NCBI GenBank assembly: GCA_025356505.1
Contig: JANXSV010000396.1
Location: 1-6,162, forward strand
Direction of reading: 5' to 3'
DNA length: 6,162 nucleotides
Origin: Methylovirgula sp.
GTDB lineage: Bacteria; Pseudomonadota; Alphaproteobacteria; Rhizobiales; Beijerinckiaceae
Shown here one piece after another: positions 1-5,498 of the stretch. A model generated the notes under the pieces. That model searched no databases, was not told where the DNA came from, and saw only the letters and a program-made list of their open reading frames with translations. The stretch's first letter is position 1, and each line of letters starts with the position of its first letter. The position numbers were made by a program, and so were the translations under genes.

Positions 1-1
1 G

Positions 2-409
2 TTGCAGGCGCTGTTGCGCGATGACGCCGCCGGTTTTTATGCGGCGGAGATCGCCTCGCGCGGTCGCGGCGGCCTGCCGCCGTTCGGTCGGCTCGCGGCT
101 TTGATTGTTTCAAGTGAAGACAGGGCGCAAGCCGAGGCACATGCCAAAGCACTGGCGCGCACGGTGCATGGGATGCCTGTTAACGATGGCTGGGCGTTTC
201 ATCACGGAGCCGAAACAGAAGTGCAAATCTTTGGTCCCGCCGAGGCTGTCGTGGCTTTGGTGCGCGGGCGGTATCGGTTTCGGCTGCTGGTGAAAGCAAC
301 GCGCAAAACCGATCTGCAGGGCTTTTTGCGGCAATTGCTGGCAAGCGCCCCGAAATTGCGGGGAAACCTCAAAGTGGCGGTAGATGTCGACCCGCAAAGC
401 TTCATGTGA
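2..409 (+). CDS. priA: Primosomal protein N' (PriA), C-terminal 135 residues, 5' end outside window
   Basis: PriA is the replication-restart DNA helicase that binds stalled forks and starts primosome loading. Only its C-terminal domain is here. The reading frame is open to the window edge, so the TTG at position 2 is an internal leucine codon, not a start. Visible family signatures in the fragment are GLPPFGRLA (residues 24-32), RGRYRFRLLVKA (88-99) and the typical closing VDVDPQSFM (127-135). The ATPase motifs and the zinc-binding cysteines of PriA lie in the missing upstream part, so whether the whole gene is intact cannot be judged. The fragment has no frameshift or internal stop. The next gene on the same strand starts 137 nt downstream and no convincing terminator lies between, so read-through is possible. 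The family call is firm from the conserved end. Confidence 0.93.
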   Translation: MQALLRDDAAGFYAAEIASRGRGGLPPFGRLAALIVSSEDRAQAEAHAKALARTVHGMPVNDGWAFHHGAETEVQIFGPAEAVVALVRGRYRFRLLVKATRKTDLQGFLRQLLASAPKLRGNLKVAVDVDPQSFM

Positions 410-472
410 GGCTGCCACGGCTGTGATCAGACACGCATGGGCACAATTCACAAGTGTGTTTCGCGCGCATGA

Positions 473-482
473 TTCACGTGAA
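473..482. promoter_or_regulatory. 10-bp perfect palindrome TTCACGTGAA upstream of the transglycosylase gene
   Basis: The 137-nt gap between priA and the transglycosylase gene contains this perfect palindrome about 65 nt before the ATG. A short AT-rich stretch follows, with GTTAACC and a CATAAT at 523-528 that could be a -10 box, though no good -35 box lies at the right distance. A dimeric regulator could bind here, but a 10-bp palindrome is expected several times by chance in a window of this size. Confidence 0.2.
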
Positions 483-546
483 ACCGAAAATTTGGCGCAA
501 TTCGTCTTCATAGCGTGTTAACCATAATTGCGCGAAAGTCCGTGGC

Positions 547-1716
547 ATGAAAAACCTAGCTCTGTCCCTCGCCCTATCGCTTCTCGCCACTTCCGCCGGT
601 GCCGATGAATTTCACGCCTGCCTTAACGGCCTGCGCGGTGCGGCCAGTGCCAAGGGTGTAAGCGCCACCACTTTCGATGGCGCGACAGCCTCGCTGCAGC
701 CCGATATGAAAGTGCTGGAATATCTCGATTTCCAGCCGGAGTTTAAGACGCCGGTGTGGGATTATCTGGCAGCCCTGGTGGATGATGAGCGGGTGGCAGA
801 TGGCCGGGCAGCCATGAGCAAACATGCTGCGGCGCTGGAAAACGCGCAAAGCCGGTTTGGCGTCGATAAATATATCATCGCCGGGGTTTGGGGCGTTGAA
901 TCCAATTTTGGCCAGAGTATGGGCAAGAGATCTCTGGTGCAAAGTCTGGGTACACTTTCGTGCTACGGGCGTAGACAGTCGTATTTTCGCGGTGAGTTTG
1001 TCGCTGTGCTGCAAATTTTGGAACATGGCGATATTGCACCGGAGCATTTGAACGGATCCTGGGCAGGCGCATTCGGGCAGACGCAATTTATGCCTTCGAC
1101 GTATTTGCGCATGGCTGTGGATGGCGATGGCGACGGCGCCCGCGATATTGTCGACTCGGTGCCTGATGCTGTGGCCTCAACAGCGAATTATCTGGCGAAG
1201 TCCGGCTGGCAGACCGGCCTGCCGTGGGGCATGGAGGTTAATTTGCCCAAAGGCTATTCGGGGCCAAGCGGGCGCGGCAACAAGCGTAGCTTTGGCGATT
1301 GGGCTGCGGCGGGCGTTACGGCCGCGAGTGGCAAAGGCTTCCCGTCCGGTTCCGCCGGATTGCTATTGCCGGCGGGGCGCGAGGGCCCTGCATTTCTGGT
1401 GACCAGAAATTTTGATGCGATTTATGCTTATAATGCCTCAGAATCCTATGCTTTGGCGATTGCGCATCTGGGAGATCGCATGAAAGGCGGCGGCGCTTTT
1501 GCGCATGGCTGGCCGATCGAGGACGAGCCTCTGTCGCGGGCGCAGCGTCGCGAAGTGCAGGCTCTGCTCAACAAAAATGGCTATAGCGTTGGTGAGCCTG
1601 ATGGCGCTATTGGCAGCAAAACCCGTGAGGCTATTGCTGATTTTCAAAAAAAGCACGGGCTGAAAGCGGACGGGCAGGCGATGCTGTCGGTGCTTGAGGC
1701 GCTGCGGGACAAGTGA
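547..1716 (+). CDS. Secreted lytic murein transglycosylase, MltB family (GH103), with peptidoglycan-binding domain
   Basis: This enzyme cleaves the MurNAc-GlcNAc bond of peptidoglycan in the periplasm, leaving 1,6-anhydro-MurNAc ends. The 389-residue protein starts with a signal peptide (Lys at position 3, hydrophobic core 4-15, likely cut after ALLATSAGA-type residue A19). There is no lipobox cysteine, so it looks soluble rather than a lipoprotein like E. coli MltB. The catalytic domain spans about 20-315. The general acid/base is Glu118 in GVWGVESNFG, and the family block AGAFGQTQFMPSTY is at 173-186. The acidic run DGDGDG at 192-197 resembles the calcium-binding loop of E. coli Slt35. A PG_binding_1 domain covers about 329-386, with the pattern LSRxQxxxVQxxL, DGxIGxxTxxAI and FQ. 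The ATG is preceded by only a weak AAAG at 535-538, but the signal peptide fixes the start. Confidence 0.93.
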   Translation: MKNLALSLALSLLATSAGADEFHACLNGLRGAASAKGVSATTFDGATASLQPDMKVLEYLDFQPEFKTPVWDYLAALVDDERVADGRAAMSKHAAALENAQSRFGVDKYIIAGVWGVESNFGQSMGKRSLVQSLGTLSCYGRRQSYFRGEFVAVLQILEHGDIAPEHLNGSWAGAFGQTQFMPSTYLRMAVDGDGDGARDIVDSVPDAVASTANYLAKSGWQTGLPWGMEVNLPKGYSGPSGRGNKRSFGDWAAAGVTAASGKGFPSGSAGLLLPAGREGPAFLVTRNFDAIYAYNASESYALAIAHLGDRMKGGGAFAHGWPIEDEPLSRAQRREVQALLNKNGYSVGEPDGAIGSKTREAIADFQKKHGLKADGQAMLSVLEALRDK

Positions 1717-1754
1717 TGACTAATCAGGAAAAACTTGATGTCCGCGGTCCAGCC

Positions 1755-1770
1755 AGACAAGGAAGAAAAC
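1755..1770 (+). repeat. Left copy of 16-nt near-direct repeat flanking the AT-rich block
   Basis: AGACAAGGAAGAAAAC here matches AGACAAGAAAGAAGAC at 2735-2750 in 14 of 16 positions. The two copies bracket the Panacea-domain gene and lie 980 nt apart in the same orientation. The sequence is purine-rich and of modest complexity, so a chance match is possible. Confidence 0.4.
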
Positions 1771-1940
1771 ACTCTTATTTAAGGCACCGTGAACTCGGAT
1801 TTTTGTAGACAGCCGAAACTCGCAAAGTTCAACATCGTTCGACAATGAAGCGGATCGCGAAAAACCTGTGGCCGGAGATCCCTTATGCTGCTTCCATTGA
1901 AGGCCAGTGTCTGTTTTAACTGCGATCTCAGACATATTTT

Positions 1941-1985
1941 GAACTTTATCGATAAATTTTCTAAAATGTTGAAGTTCTTTTTTTT
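1941..1985 (+). terminator. Possible AT-rich intrinsic terminator downstream of the transglycosylase gene
   Basis: GAACTT (1941-1946) can pair with AAGTTC (1972-1977), directly followed by eight T (1978-1985). The stem extends inward by a T-G wobble and one A-T pair, and the loop contains a minor ATTTT/AAAAT pairing at 1956-1967. The T tract is good, but the stem is AT-rich with a long loop and lies about 225 nt after the stop codon, so it is a weak candidate. It works only in the + direction. Confidence 0.35.
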
Positions 1986-2017
1986 GTCAATCTGACAGAC
2001 ATTCGCATTTCGAATTC

Positions 2018-2036
2018 CAGTATTTCAAAGATACTG
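2018..2036. repeat. Short inverted repeat CAGTAT / ATACTG
   Basis: CAGTAT (2018-2023) and ATACTG (2031-2036) form a 6-bp perfect stem that can be extended inward by a T-G wobble and a T-A pair. It lies about 70 nt past the stop of the minus-strand Panacea gene. No T tract follows on either strand, so it is not a classical terminator, although it could stabilise the 3' end of that transcript. Confidence 0.3.
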
Positions 2037-2077
2037 AAACGTTCTCTCCTTCAGGTGGGATTGAACTAATTCGTGGC

Positions 2078-2097
2078 TTCGGATCAGTTCGGATAAA
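2078..2097. repeat. Tandem TTCGGAT repeat with 10-nt period
   Basis: TTCGGAT occurs at 2078-2084 and again at 2088-2094, one helical turn apart, just after the 3' end of the Panacea gene. It may be a protein-binding site or chance. Confidence 0.25.
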
Positions 2098-2104
2098 AGT
2101 AAAC

Positions 2105-2581
2105 TTAGGCGGCACTTTGAGACTTTAGCTCTTTGTCAAAATATTTCTTTATCTCTTCCTTTGGAATAATATCTGAACTCTTTTCCAAGGGTAGTAACCC
2201 TCCGCGAGATGCTTTCCATGGGGTCTCGTTATGGGTTAATTTTTCAAGGTATTTAGCTGTATATTTACCATACTGATCATTTATGGCTACTAGCAAGGAC
2301 TGCACGTCGCTAGATATCTTGCGGGTGATTTTTTGTTGGTCTAAATCACGAAAACCAGAGTCTTTAAACTGATGATATACTGAAACTGCGACCGGTCCGT
2401 GCGCCCATGCCTGCAAATCTTCATCGAAGAGTGGCTTGTCCAAATGTACCATCGCCCAACCTTGAGCATAATAGAGCAATTTCTGAACCTTGAGGTGTGT
2501 AATTGAGTCACCAGACTGCCTGTCAGTGGCGTTAATGAACCATTTGGCAATATCAAGTGCAGTGTAATTCATTGATTTCAT
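2105..2581 (-). CDS. Panacea-domain (DUF4065) protein, SocA/GepA-like, apparently without toxin partner
   Basis: Panacea proteins are antitoxins paired with diverse toxins. In Caulobacter, SocA acts as an adaptor delivering the toxin SocB to ClpXP. The match rests on the N-terminal block ALDIAKWFI, then ITHLKVQKLLYYAQGW and the following KPLFDEDLQAWAHGPV, and later YGKYTAKYLEKLTHNE and a PW motif. The C-terminal helix IIPKEEIKKYF is also typical. The single domain fills the protein, at the usual length of about 160 residues. Starts are uncertain: ATG at 2581 is chosen, GTG at 2593 would add four residues, and ATG at 2572 would begin MNYTALDIAK, which fits family N-termini. None has a strong Shine-Dalgarno. 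GC is about 41% against the high fifties in leuB, suggesting horizontal gain. No toxin gene is visible on either side, so function as an antitoxin is inferred from family only. Confidence 0.85.
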   Translation of the reverse strand: MKSMNYTALDIAKWFINATDRQSGDSITHLKVQKLLYYAQGWAMVHLDKPLFDEDLQAWAHGPVAVSVYHQFKDSGFRDLDQQKITRKISSDVQSLLVAINDQYGKYTAKYLEKLTHNETPWKASRGGLLPLEKSSDIIPKEEIKKYFDKELKSQSAA

Positions 2582-2614
2582 GTCGGTTTTCACTTTTGTT
2601 CTTTATTCGTTCTT

Positions 2615-2623
2615 AGTATATCA
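2615..2623 (-). promoter_or_regulatory. Extended -10 promoter element for the Panacea gene
   Basis: Read on the minus strand this is TGATATACT, an extended -10 (TGn plus TATACT, one mismatch to TATAAT). Transcription would begin near 2608, leaving a leader of about 15-35 nt depending on which start codon is used. No clear -35 box is present, as is usual for extended -10 promoters. Confidence 0.45.
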
Positions 2624-2677
2624 TAAACGGTGAAAAATACCAGAAAATTGTTGACTTTTGAATATATTGCGTTTTTG

Positions 2678-2692
2678 ACTGATCAAATCAGT
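2678..2692. promoter_or_regulatory. Inverted repeat ACTGAT-CAA-ATCAGT in the Panacea-leuB divergent region
   Basis: Two perfect 6-nt arms around a 3-nt centre lie between the divergent Panacea and leuB genes. TTGACT, a possible -35 box, occurs at 2651-2656 and 2675-2680; the second overlaps the left arm. No good -10 box lies 16-18 nt downstream of either. The rest of 2594-2825 (232 nt) holds the right copy of the 16-nt direct repeat and an out-of-frame 65-codon frame running into leuB. A dimeric regulator site is plausible, and Panacea-partner systems are often autoregulated, but this is motif-level only. Confidence 0.3.
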
Positions 2693-2734
2693 TAGTTAGA
2701 AACTGTTATGAATACAAAAAGTTATCCTCAAGTT

Positions 2735-2750
2735 AGACAAGAAAGAAGAC
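2735..2750 (+). repeat. Right copy of 16-nt near-direct repeat flanking the AT-rich block
   Basis: AGACAAGAAAGAAGAC pairs with the left copy at 1755-1770 (14 of 16 identical). Base composition rises towards the genome norm shortly after it, so it sits close to the right edge of the AT-rich block. It partly overlaps a small AAGAC-GGTC-GTCTT inverted repeat at 2746-2759. Confidence 0.4.
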
Positions 2751-2812
2751 GGTCGTCTTGCGCTTTTGGCCCTGTCGCATTAAGCCCATTTGCAATTCTC
2801 GTTGTGTCGTTC

Positions 2813-2817
2813 AAGGA
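2813..2817 (+). promoter_or_regulatory. Ribosome-binding site that decides the leuB start
   Basis: AAGGA sits 8 nt before the ATG at 2826. The upstream in-frame ATG at 2790 would add 12 residues unlike any LeuB N-terminus and has no comparable site, so 2826 is the start. Confidence 0.75.
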
Positions 2818-2825
2818 AAATCCAA

Positions 2826-3929
2826 ATGAAATCCTACAAGCTGTTTCTATTGCCTGGCGATGGCATCGGCCCCGAGGTTGTGCGCGAAGTGGTGCGGGTT
2901 GCTGACTGGTTTGGCAAGGCGGGCCTTGTTCACTTTGAAATGGAAACCGGTCTGGTGGGTGGCTGCGCTTATGACGCGCATGGTGCCGCGATTTCCGAAA
3001 GCGATATGGCTCTGGCGCACGCCGCAGATGCTGTGCTGTTTGGCGCGGTGGGCGGCCCGAAATGGGACGCGGTGCCCTACGATGTGCGCCCCGAGGCAGG
3101 CCTATTGCGGTTGCGCAAAGACTTGAAACTCTTTGCTAATTTGCGCCCGGCCATTTGCTATCCTGCCCTTGCGGAAGCTTCCAGCTTAAAACCGGAACTG
3201 GTTGAAGGCCTCGATATCATGATCGTGCGCGAGCTTACCGGCGGCGTTTATTTTGGCGAACCAAAGCAGATCATCGATCTAGGGAATGGCCAGAAGCGCG
3301 GTATCGATACGCAGGTCTACGATACTTATGAAATCGAGCGCATCGGTCGTGTAGCCTTCGAGCTTGCCCGCAAGCGCACCAATAAGGTGACATCGGGTGA
3401 AAAGCGCAATGTGATGAAGTCCGGCGTGCTATGGAACGAGGTGATTACCGCGTTGCATAAGCGTGAATATGCTGATGTGACGCTGGAACATGCGCTGGCG
3501 GACAGCTTGGCCATGCAGCTTGTGCGGGCGCCGAAGCAGTTTGATGTGATCGTCACGGATAATCTGTTTGGCGATATTCTCTCCGATATTGCAGCGATGT
3601 TGACAGGGTCGCTGGGCATGTTGCCTTCGGCGTCGTTGGGCGAAGCCGATGCCAAGGGTCAACGCAAGGCGCTTTATGAGCCTGTGCACGGATCTGCCCC
3701 GGACATCGCCGGTAAGGGGCTTGCCAACCCGATTGCGATGATAGGCTCATTTGCCATGTGTCTGCGCTACTCGTTTGGTCTTGGCACAGAGGCAGACCGG
3801 ATTGAGACAGCAATCGCCAATGTGCTGGCGTCGGGCCTGCGCACAGCGGATATCCGTGGCAACGCAAGCCACGTTACCGGCACGGTTGAGATGGGCGACG
3901 CTATTCTCGCCGAGCTTGCAAAAAGCTAA
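2826..3929 (+). CDS. leuB: 3-isopropylmalate dehydrogenase
   Basis: LeuB oxidises and decarboxylates (2R,3S)-3-isopropylmalate to 2-oxoisocaproate with NAD+, the third step of leucine synthesis in the cytosol. It works as a homodimer with Mg2+ or Mn2+. The 367-residue product is full length. Visible residues are the N-terminal [10 protein letters not shown]; the substrate arginines in LLRLRKD (R95, R97), NLRP (R107) and RELTGG (R135); the catalytic Tyr142 in VYFGE; and Lys198 in RNVMKSG. The metal aspartates are in [11 protein letters not shown] (D245 to D254). The NAD loop [18 protein letters not shown] is at 285-302, where D293 points to NAD rather than NADP. The gene stands alone, not in a leuABCD operon, which is common in alphaproteobacteria. 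Its upstream region abuts the AT-rich block, so its promoter may have been altered by that insertion. Downstream it converges on a minus-strand gene. Confidence 0.97.
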   Translation: MKSYKLFLLPGDGIGPEVVREVVRVADWFGKAGLVHFEMETGLVGGCAYDAHGAAISESDMALAHAADAVLFGAVGGPKWDAVPYDVRPEAGLLRLRKDLKLFANLRPAICYPALAEASSLKPELVEGLDIMIVRELTGGVYFGEPKQIIDLGNGQKRGIDTQVYDTYEIERIGRVAFELARKRTNKVTSGEKRNVMKSGVLWNEVITALHKREYADVTLEHALADSLAMQLVRAPKQFDVIVTDNLFGDILSDIAAMLTGSLGMLPSASLGEADAKGQRKALYEPVHGSAPDIAGKGLANPIAMIGSFAMCLRYSFGLGTEADRIETAIANVLASGLRTADIRGNASHVTGTVEMGDAILAELAKS

Positions 3930-3940
3930 TATGGGCGAAA

Positions 3941-3968
3941 TCCGGAACGGCAAAAGCGTCGTTCCGGA
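3941..3968. terminator. 9-bp perfect stem between convergent genes, possible bidirectional terminator
   Basis: TCCGGAACG (3941-3949) and CGTTCCGGA (3960-3968) form a perfect stem with a 10-nt loop, extendable to GAA/TTC beyond one mismatch. It lies in the 54-nt gap between the leuB stop and the stop of the minus-strand gene, the expected place for a shared terminator. Neither side has an immediate T tract. On the + strand the nearest is the interrupted T run at 3991-4002, which is inside the end of the opposing gene, so efficiency is uncertain. Confidence 0.55.
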
Positions 3969-3983
3969 ATTCAAGGCGCTTGT

Positions 3984-4793
3984 TCAGGCCTTTTTCTTTT
4001 TCTTGACCTTGACGACCGGTGCCGCGGGGGTTGGAACAAGTTCAGCCACAGGCATTTTCACCGGTTTGATGCGCGGGGACTTACAGACCGTGGTCTGGTC
4101 CGCATTGGTGAAAATATCGATGAGGTCCGCGTCGTCACTGTCCTTCAATTCGAGGCGGTCAGTCAGACAGGCGATTTTTTCAAGATTAAGCGGCAGGGTC
4201 ATGCCGCACATCATGCCGGAAATGGCGAATTGCGGTGCGTATTGGCCCATGCGAACACCGGCGCATGTCAGCGCGCCCTGCGGGCCGCTGAGATTGATAT
4301 CGGCGATTTCCATTTTTCCGAAGCGGGATTCAACGATCTGCGGTTGGCCTGCGTGGGTGATAGACAATCCGGCATCGGCACTGCGGCGCACCATTTCGAC
4401 ATAGAAATCGGCAGGCTTTGTTGTTGCGATCTGCGCAGCGGTTGTGCCCTGCGGAGGGGTTGTGCTTTGGCGTTGGATGGTCAGCCGGATAAAGCGGCGG
4501 TCATCGCCGAGGATGAGCGTATCGCGCAGATTTCCGGTGGTGGGCTGAATTTCGGCCAGATATTCCGGCGGTGCCTTGGTAAACTCGGCAACCTCCATCA
4601 CAAACCCCGCCTGCGTGATCGGGCGGTCTGCCCAGCGCGATGTGGGTGCAATTTTAGCCGTTGGCATCATATCGAGATTCGGATGCGCCGACAGCATGGT
4701 GGTGAGGGATAATACACCGCCAATCGCCATGGCTCCGAGCACAATAGCCGGAACAACAGACGAGCGACGCTCAACGAGAGGGTCATAACGCAT
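3984..4793 (-). CDS. Hypothetical membrane-anchored protein with four cysteines and a lysine-rich tail
   Basis: I do not recognise a named family. The 269-residue product has a short N-terminal segment with arginines (MRYDPLVERR), then a hydrophobic stretch at about 12-34 that fits a single membrane anchor with the rest in the periplasm. The segment after it is rich in Pro and Thr. The C-terminal half has four cysteines (C177, C196, C209, C237), enough for two disulfides in an exported domain. The end is a Pro/Ala/Val linker and the basic tail KVKKKKKA. Base composition and codon use match the neighbours, and no competing long frame with known homology lies opposite. The ATG at 4791-4793 follows a weak GTGAG. 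It is divergent from the DUF3597 gene and convergent with leuB, so probably monocistronic. An uncleaved signal peptide is equally possible. Confidence 0.75.
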   Translation of the reverse strand: MRYDPLVERRSSVVPAIVLGAMAIGGVLSLTTMLSAHPNLDMMPTAKIAPTSRWADRPITQAGFVMEVAEFTKAPPEYLAEIQPTTGNLRDTLILGDDRRFIRLTIQRQSTTPPQGTTAAQIATTKPADFYVEMVRRSADAGLSITHAGQPQIVESRFGKMEIADINLSGPQGALTCAGVRMGQYAPQFAISGMMCGMTLPLNLEKIACLTDRLELKDSDDADLIDIFTNADQTTVCKSPRIKPVKMPVAELVPTPAAPVVKVKKKKKA

Positions 4794-4836
4794 TTACAAA
4801 CTCACAGACGACTCAACAAACTGCGGCGAATATGCG

Positions 4837-4863
4837 GAAAATTGTTGACTGATTGGTTACCAA
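4837..4863. promoter_or_regulatory. Candidate promoter/operator: GAAAATTGTTGACT plus TTGGT-T-ACCAA palindrome
   Basis: The 244-nt gap between the divergent hypothetical gene and the DUF3597 gene contains GAAAATTGTTGACT (4837-4850), identical to 2643-2656 upstream of leuB. It includes a TTGACT that could be a + strand -35 box and is followed by an 11-nt palindrome at 4853-4863. No clear -10 box lies at 16-18 nt. A TATAAG at 4987-4992, about 46 nt before the DUF3597 ATG, is a separate -10 candidate without a well-placed -35. Both are suggestions. Confidence 0.3.
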
Positions 4864-5026
4864 ACCTGACCTATCGGCATTCACAGTGAATGAAAAGTTA
4901 GCGCTGGTACGCTGCAAGACTCTGGCAAGAGCGCTGCCTTTCAGGTTTGTCTTTCAAATTTGCCTATCTCTTGGCGCGGGCGCTGCTATAAGGCGCTATG
5001 GGGCATTTGGGTCCGACATATTTTGC

Positions 5027-5031
5027 AGGAG
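5027..5031 (+). promoter_or_regulatory. Ribosome-binding site that decides the DUF3597 start
   Basis: AGGAG lies 6 nt before the ATG at 5038. A longer in-frame reading from 4960 would add 26 residues unlike the family, whose members begin MSI(F/L)G, so 5038 is the start. Confidence 0.8.
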
Positions 5032-5037
5032 ACGGCG

Positions 5038-5418
5038 ATGAGCATTTTAGGCGATTTGATGGGCAAGGTTTTTGGAACCGCTGCTGCGGAAGCGGCAACT
5101 GCGGCGCCCTCGGCGTCAGCACCTCCAGCATCAGCGCCTCCTGCATCAGCGCCAGCGGCCTCGTCCAAAGCTGCGGCTCCGGTTGATTACGCCGCTGTGC
5201 TCGATGCCATGAACGAAAAAATGCCGCAGGACCTCGATTGGCGCAATTCGATCGTTGATCTGATGAAGGTTCTGGGCATGGACAGCAGCCTGCCGGCCCG
5301 CAAGCTGCTGGCGCACGAGCTCAATTATCATGGAAATGTCAACGACAGCGCTTCGATGAATATGTGGATGCATCAGCAGATCATGGTCAAATTTGCGGCC
5401 AACGGCGGACATATGTAA
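5038..5418 (+). CDS. DUF3597 domain-containing protein
   Basis: This is a small protein family of unknown function, common in alphaproteobacteria and other proteobacteria. The 126-residue product has the family layout. A short N-terminal segment MSILGDLMGKVFG (1-13, amphipathic) is followed by an Ala/Pro/Ser-rich low-complexity linker (about 15-48). Then comes the conserved C-terminal domain (about 49-126), with VLDAM, DWRNSIVDLMKVLGMDSSLPARK, LAHEL and the signature NDSASMNMWMHQQIM. There is no signal peptide or membrane span, so it is probably cytosolic. The linker contains three ASAPP-type units encoded by a 15-nt tandem repeat. The gene has its own strong ribosome-binding site and ends in a strong intrinsic terminator, so it is likely transcribed alone. 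The domain assignment is confident; no biochemical role can be given. Confidence 0.9.
   Translation: MSILGDLMGKVFGTAAAEAATAAPSASAPPASAPPASAPAASSKAAAPVDYAAVLDAMNEKMPQDLDWRNSIVDLMKVLGMDSSLPARKLLAHELNYHGNVNDSASMNMWMHQQIMVKFAANGGHM
5113..5157 (+). repeat. Three 15-nt tandem units encoding the ASAPP linker
   Basis: Units start at 5113, 5128 and 5143. The second and third share their first 11 bases (GCATCAGCGCC), and the first differs from the second at three positions. Each unit encodes ASAPP or ASAPA, so unit gain or loss would change linker length without shifting the frame. Confidence 0.7.
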
Positions 5419-5454
5419 CGCAGCTTAACGGTAAAGTTGCGGTGTGATTTCAAC

Positions 5455-5482
5455 AGGCGCTGCGCATTTGCAGCGCCTTTTT
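5455..5482 (+). terminator. Strong intrinsic terminator after the DUF3597 gene
   Basis: AGGCGCTGC (5455-5463) and GCAGCGCCT (5470-5478) form a 9-bp, GC-rich perfect stem with a 6-nt loop, running straight into a T tract to 5482. It lies 36 nt past the stop codon. The ribosome-binding site of the cupin gene begins only 4 nt after the last T. Confidence 0.9.
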
Positions 5483-5498
5483 CGTTGGAGATTGGCTT

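Larger units (their letters stand above)
1717..2104. other. 388-nt AT-rich intergenic region with small repeats, no convincing gene
   Basis: This gap is about 42% GC by hand count, well below the flanking genes to the left. It holds the left copy of a 16-nt near-direct repeat (1755-1770), a possible + strand terminator ending in eight T (1941-1985), a TGTCA-ATC-TGACA inverted repeat (1985-1997), a stem at 2018-2036 and a 10-nt tandem repeat at 2078-2097. Short open frames exist on both strands, including a 71-codon minus frame at 1720-1935, but none shows a recognisable domain or a good ribosome-binding site. It is best read as spacer or decayed DNA. Confidence 0.5.

Noticed and set aside
1827..1840. 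GTTC-N6-GTTC, resembling the alphaproteobacterial LexA box
   Set aside because: The known box is GTTC-N7-GTTC; the spacing here is one base short and no DNA-damage gene follows.
1720..1935. 71-codon minus-strand frame as a possible toxin partner for the Panacea gene
   Set aside because: It lies 169 nt beyond the Panacea stop, has no recognisable domain and no clear ribosome-binding site, and its composition looks random.
2708..2905. 65-codon + strand frame running into leuB, as a leader peptide or small gene
   Set aside because: It has no run of leucine codons, no good ribosome-binding site, and its last third is simply the leuB sequence read in another frame.
4230..4712. 160-codon + strand frame opposite the hypothetical membrane protein
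   Set aside because: It is Cys- and Arg-rich with no hydrophobic organisation or motif; the minus frame is longer and has a clear membrane anchor.
4970..4991. CTTG...CTATAA as a heat-shock sigma (RpoH) promoter before the DUF3597 gene
   Set aside because: The 12-nt spacing is too short for the alphaproteobacterial consensus, which needs about 17-18.
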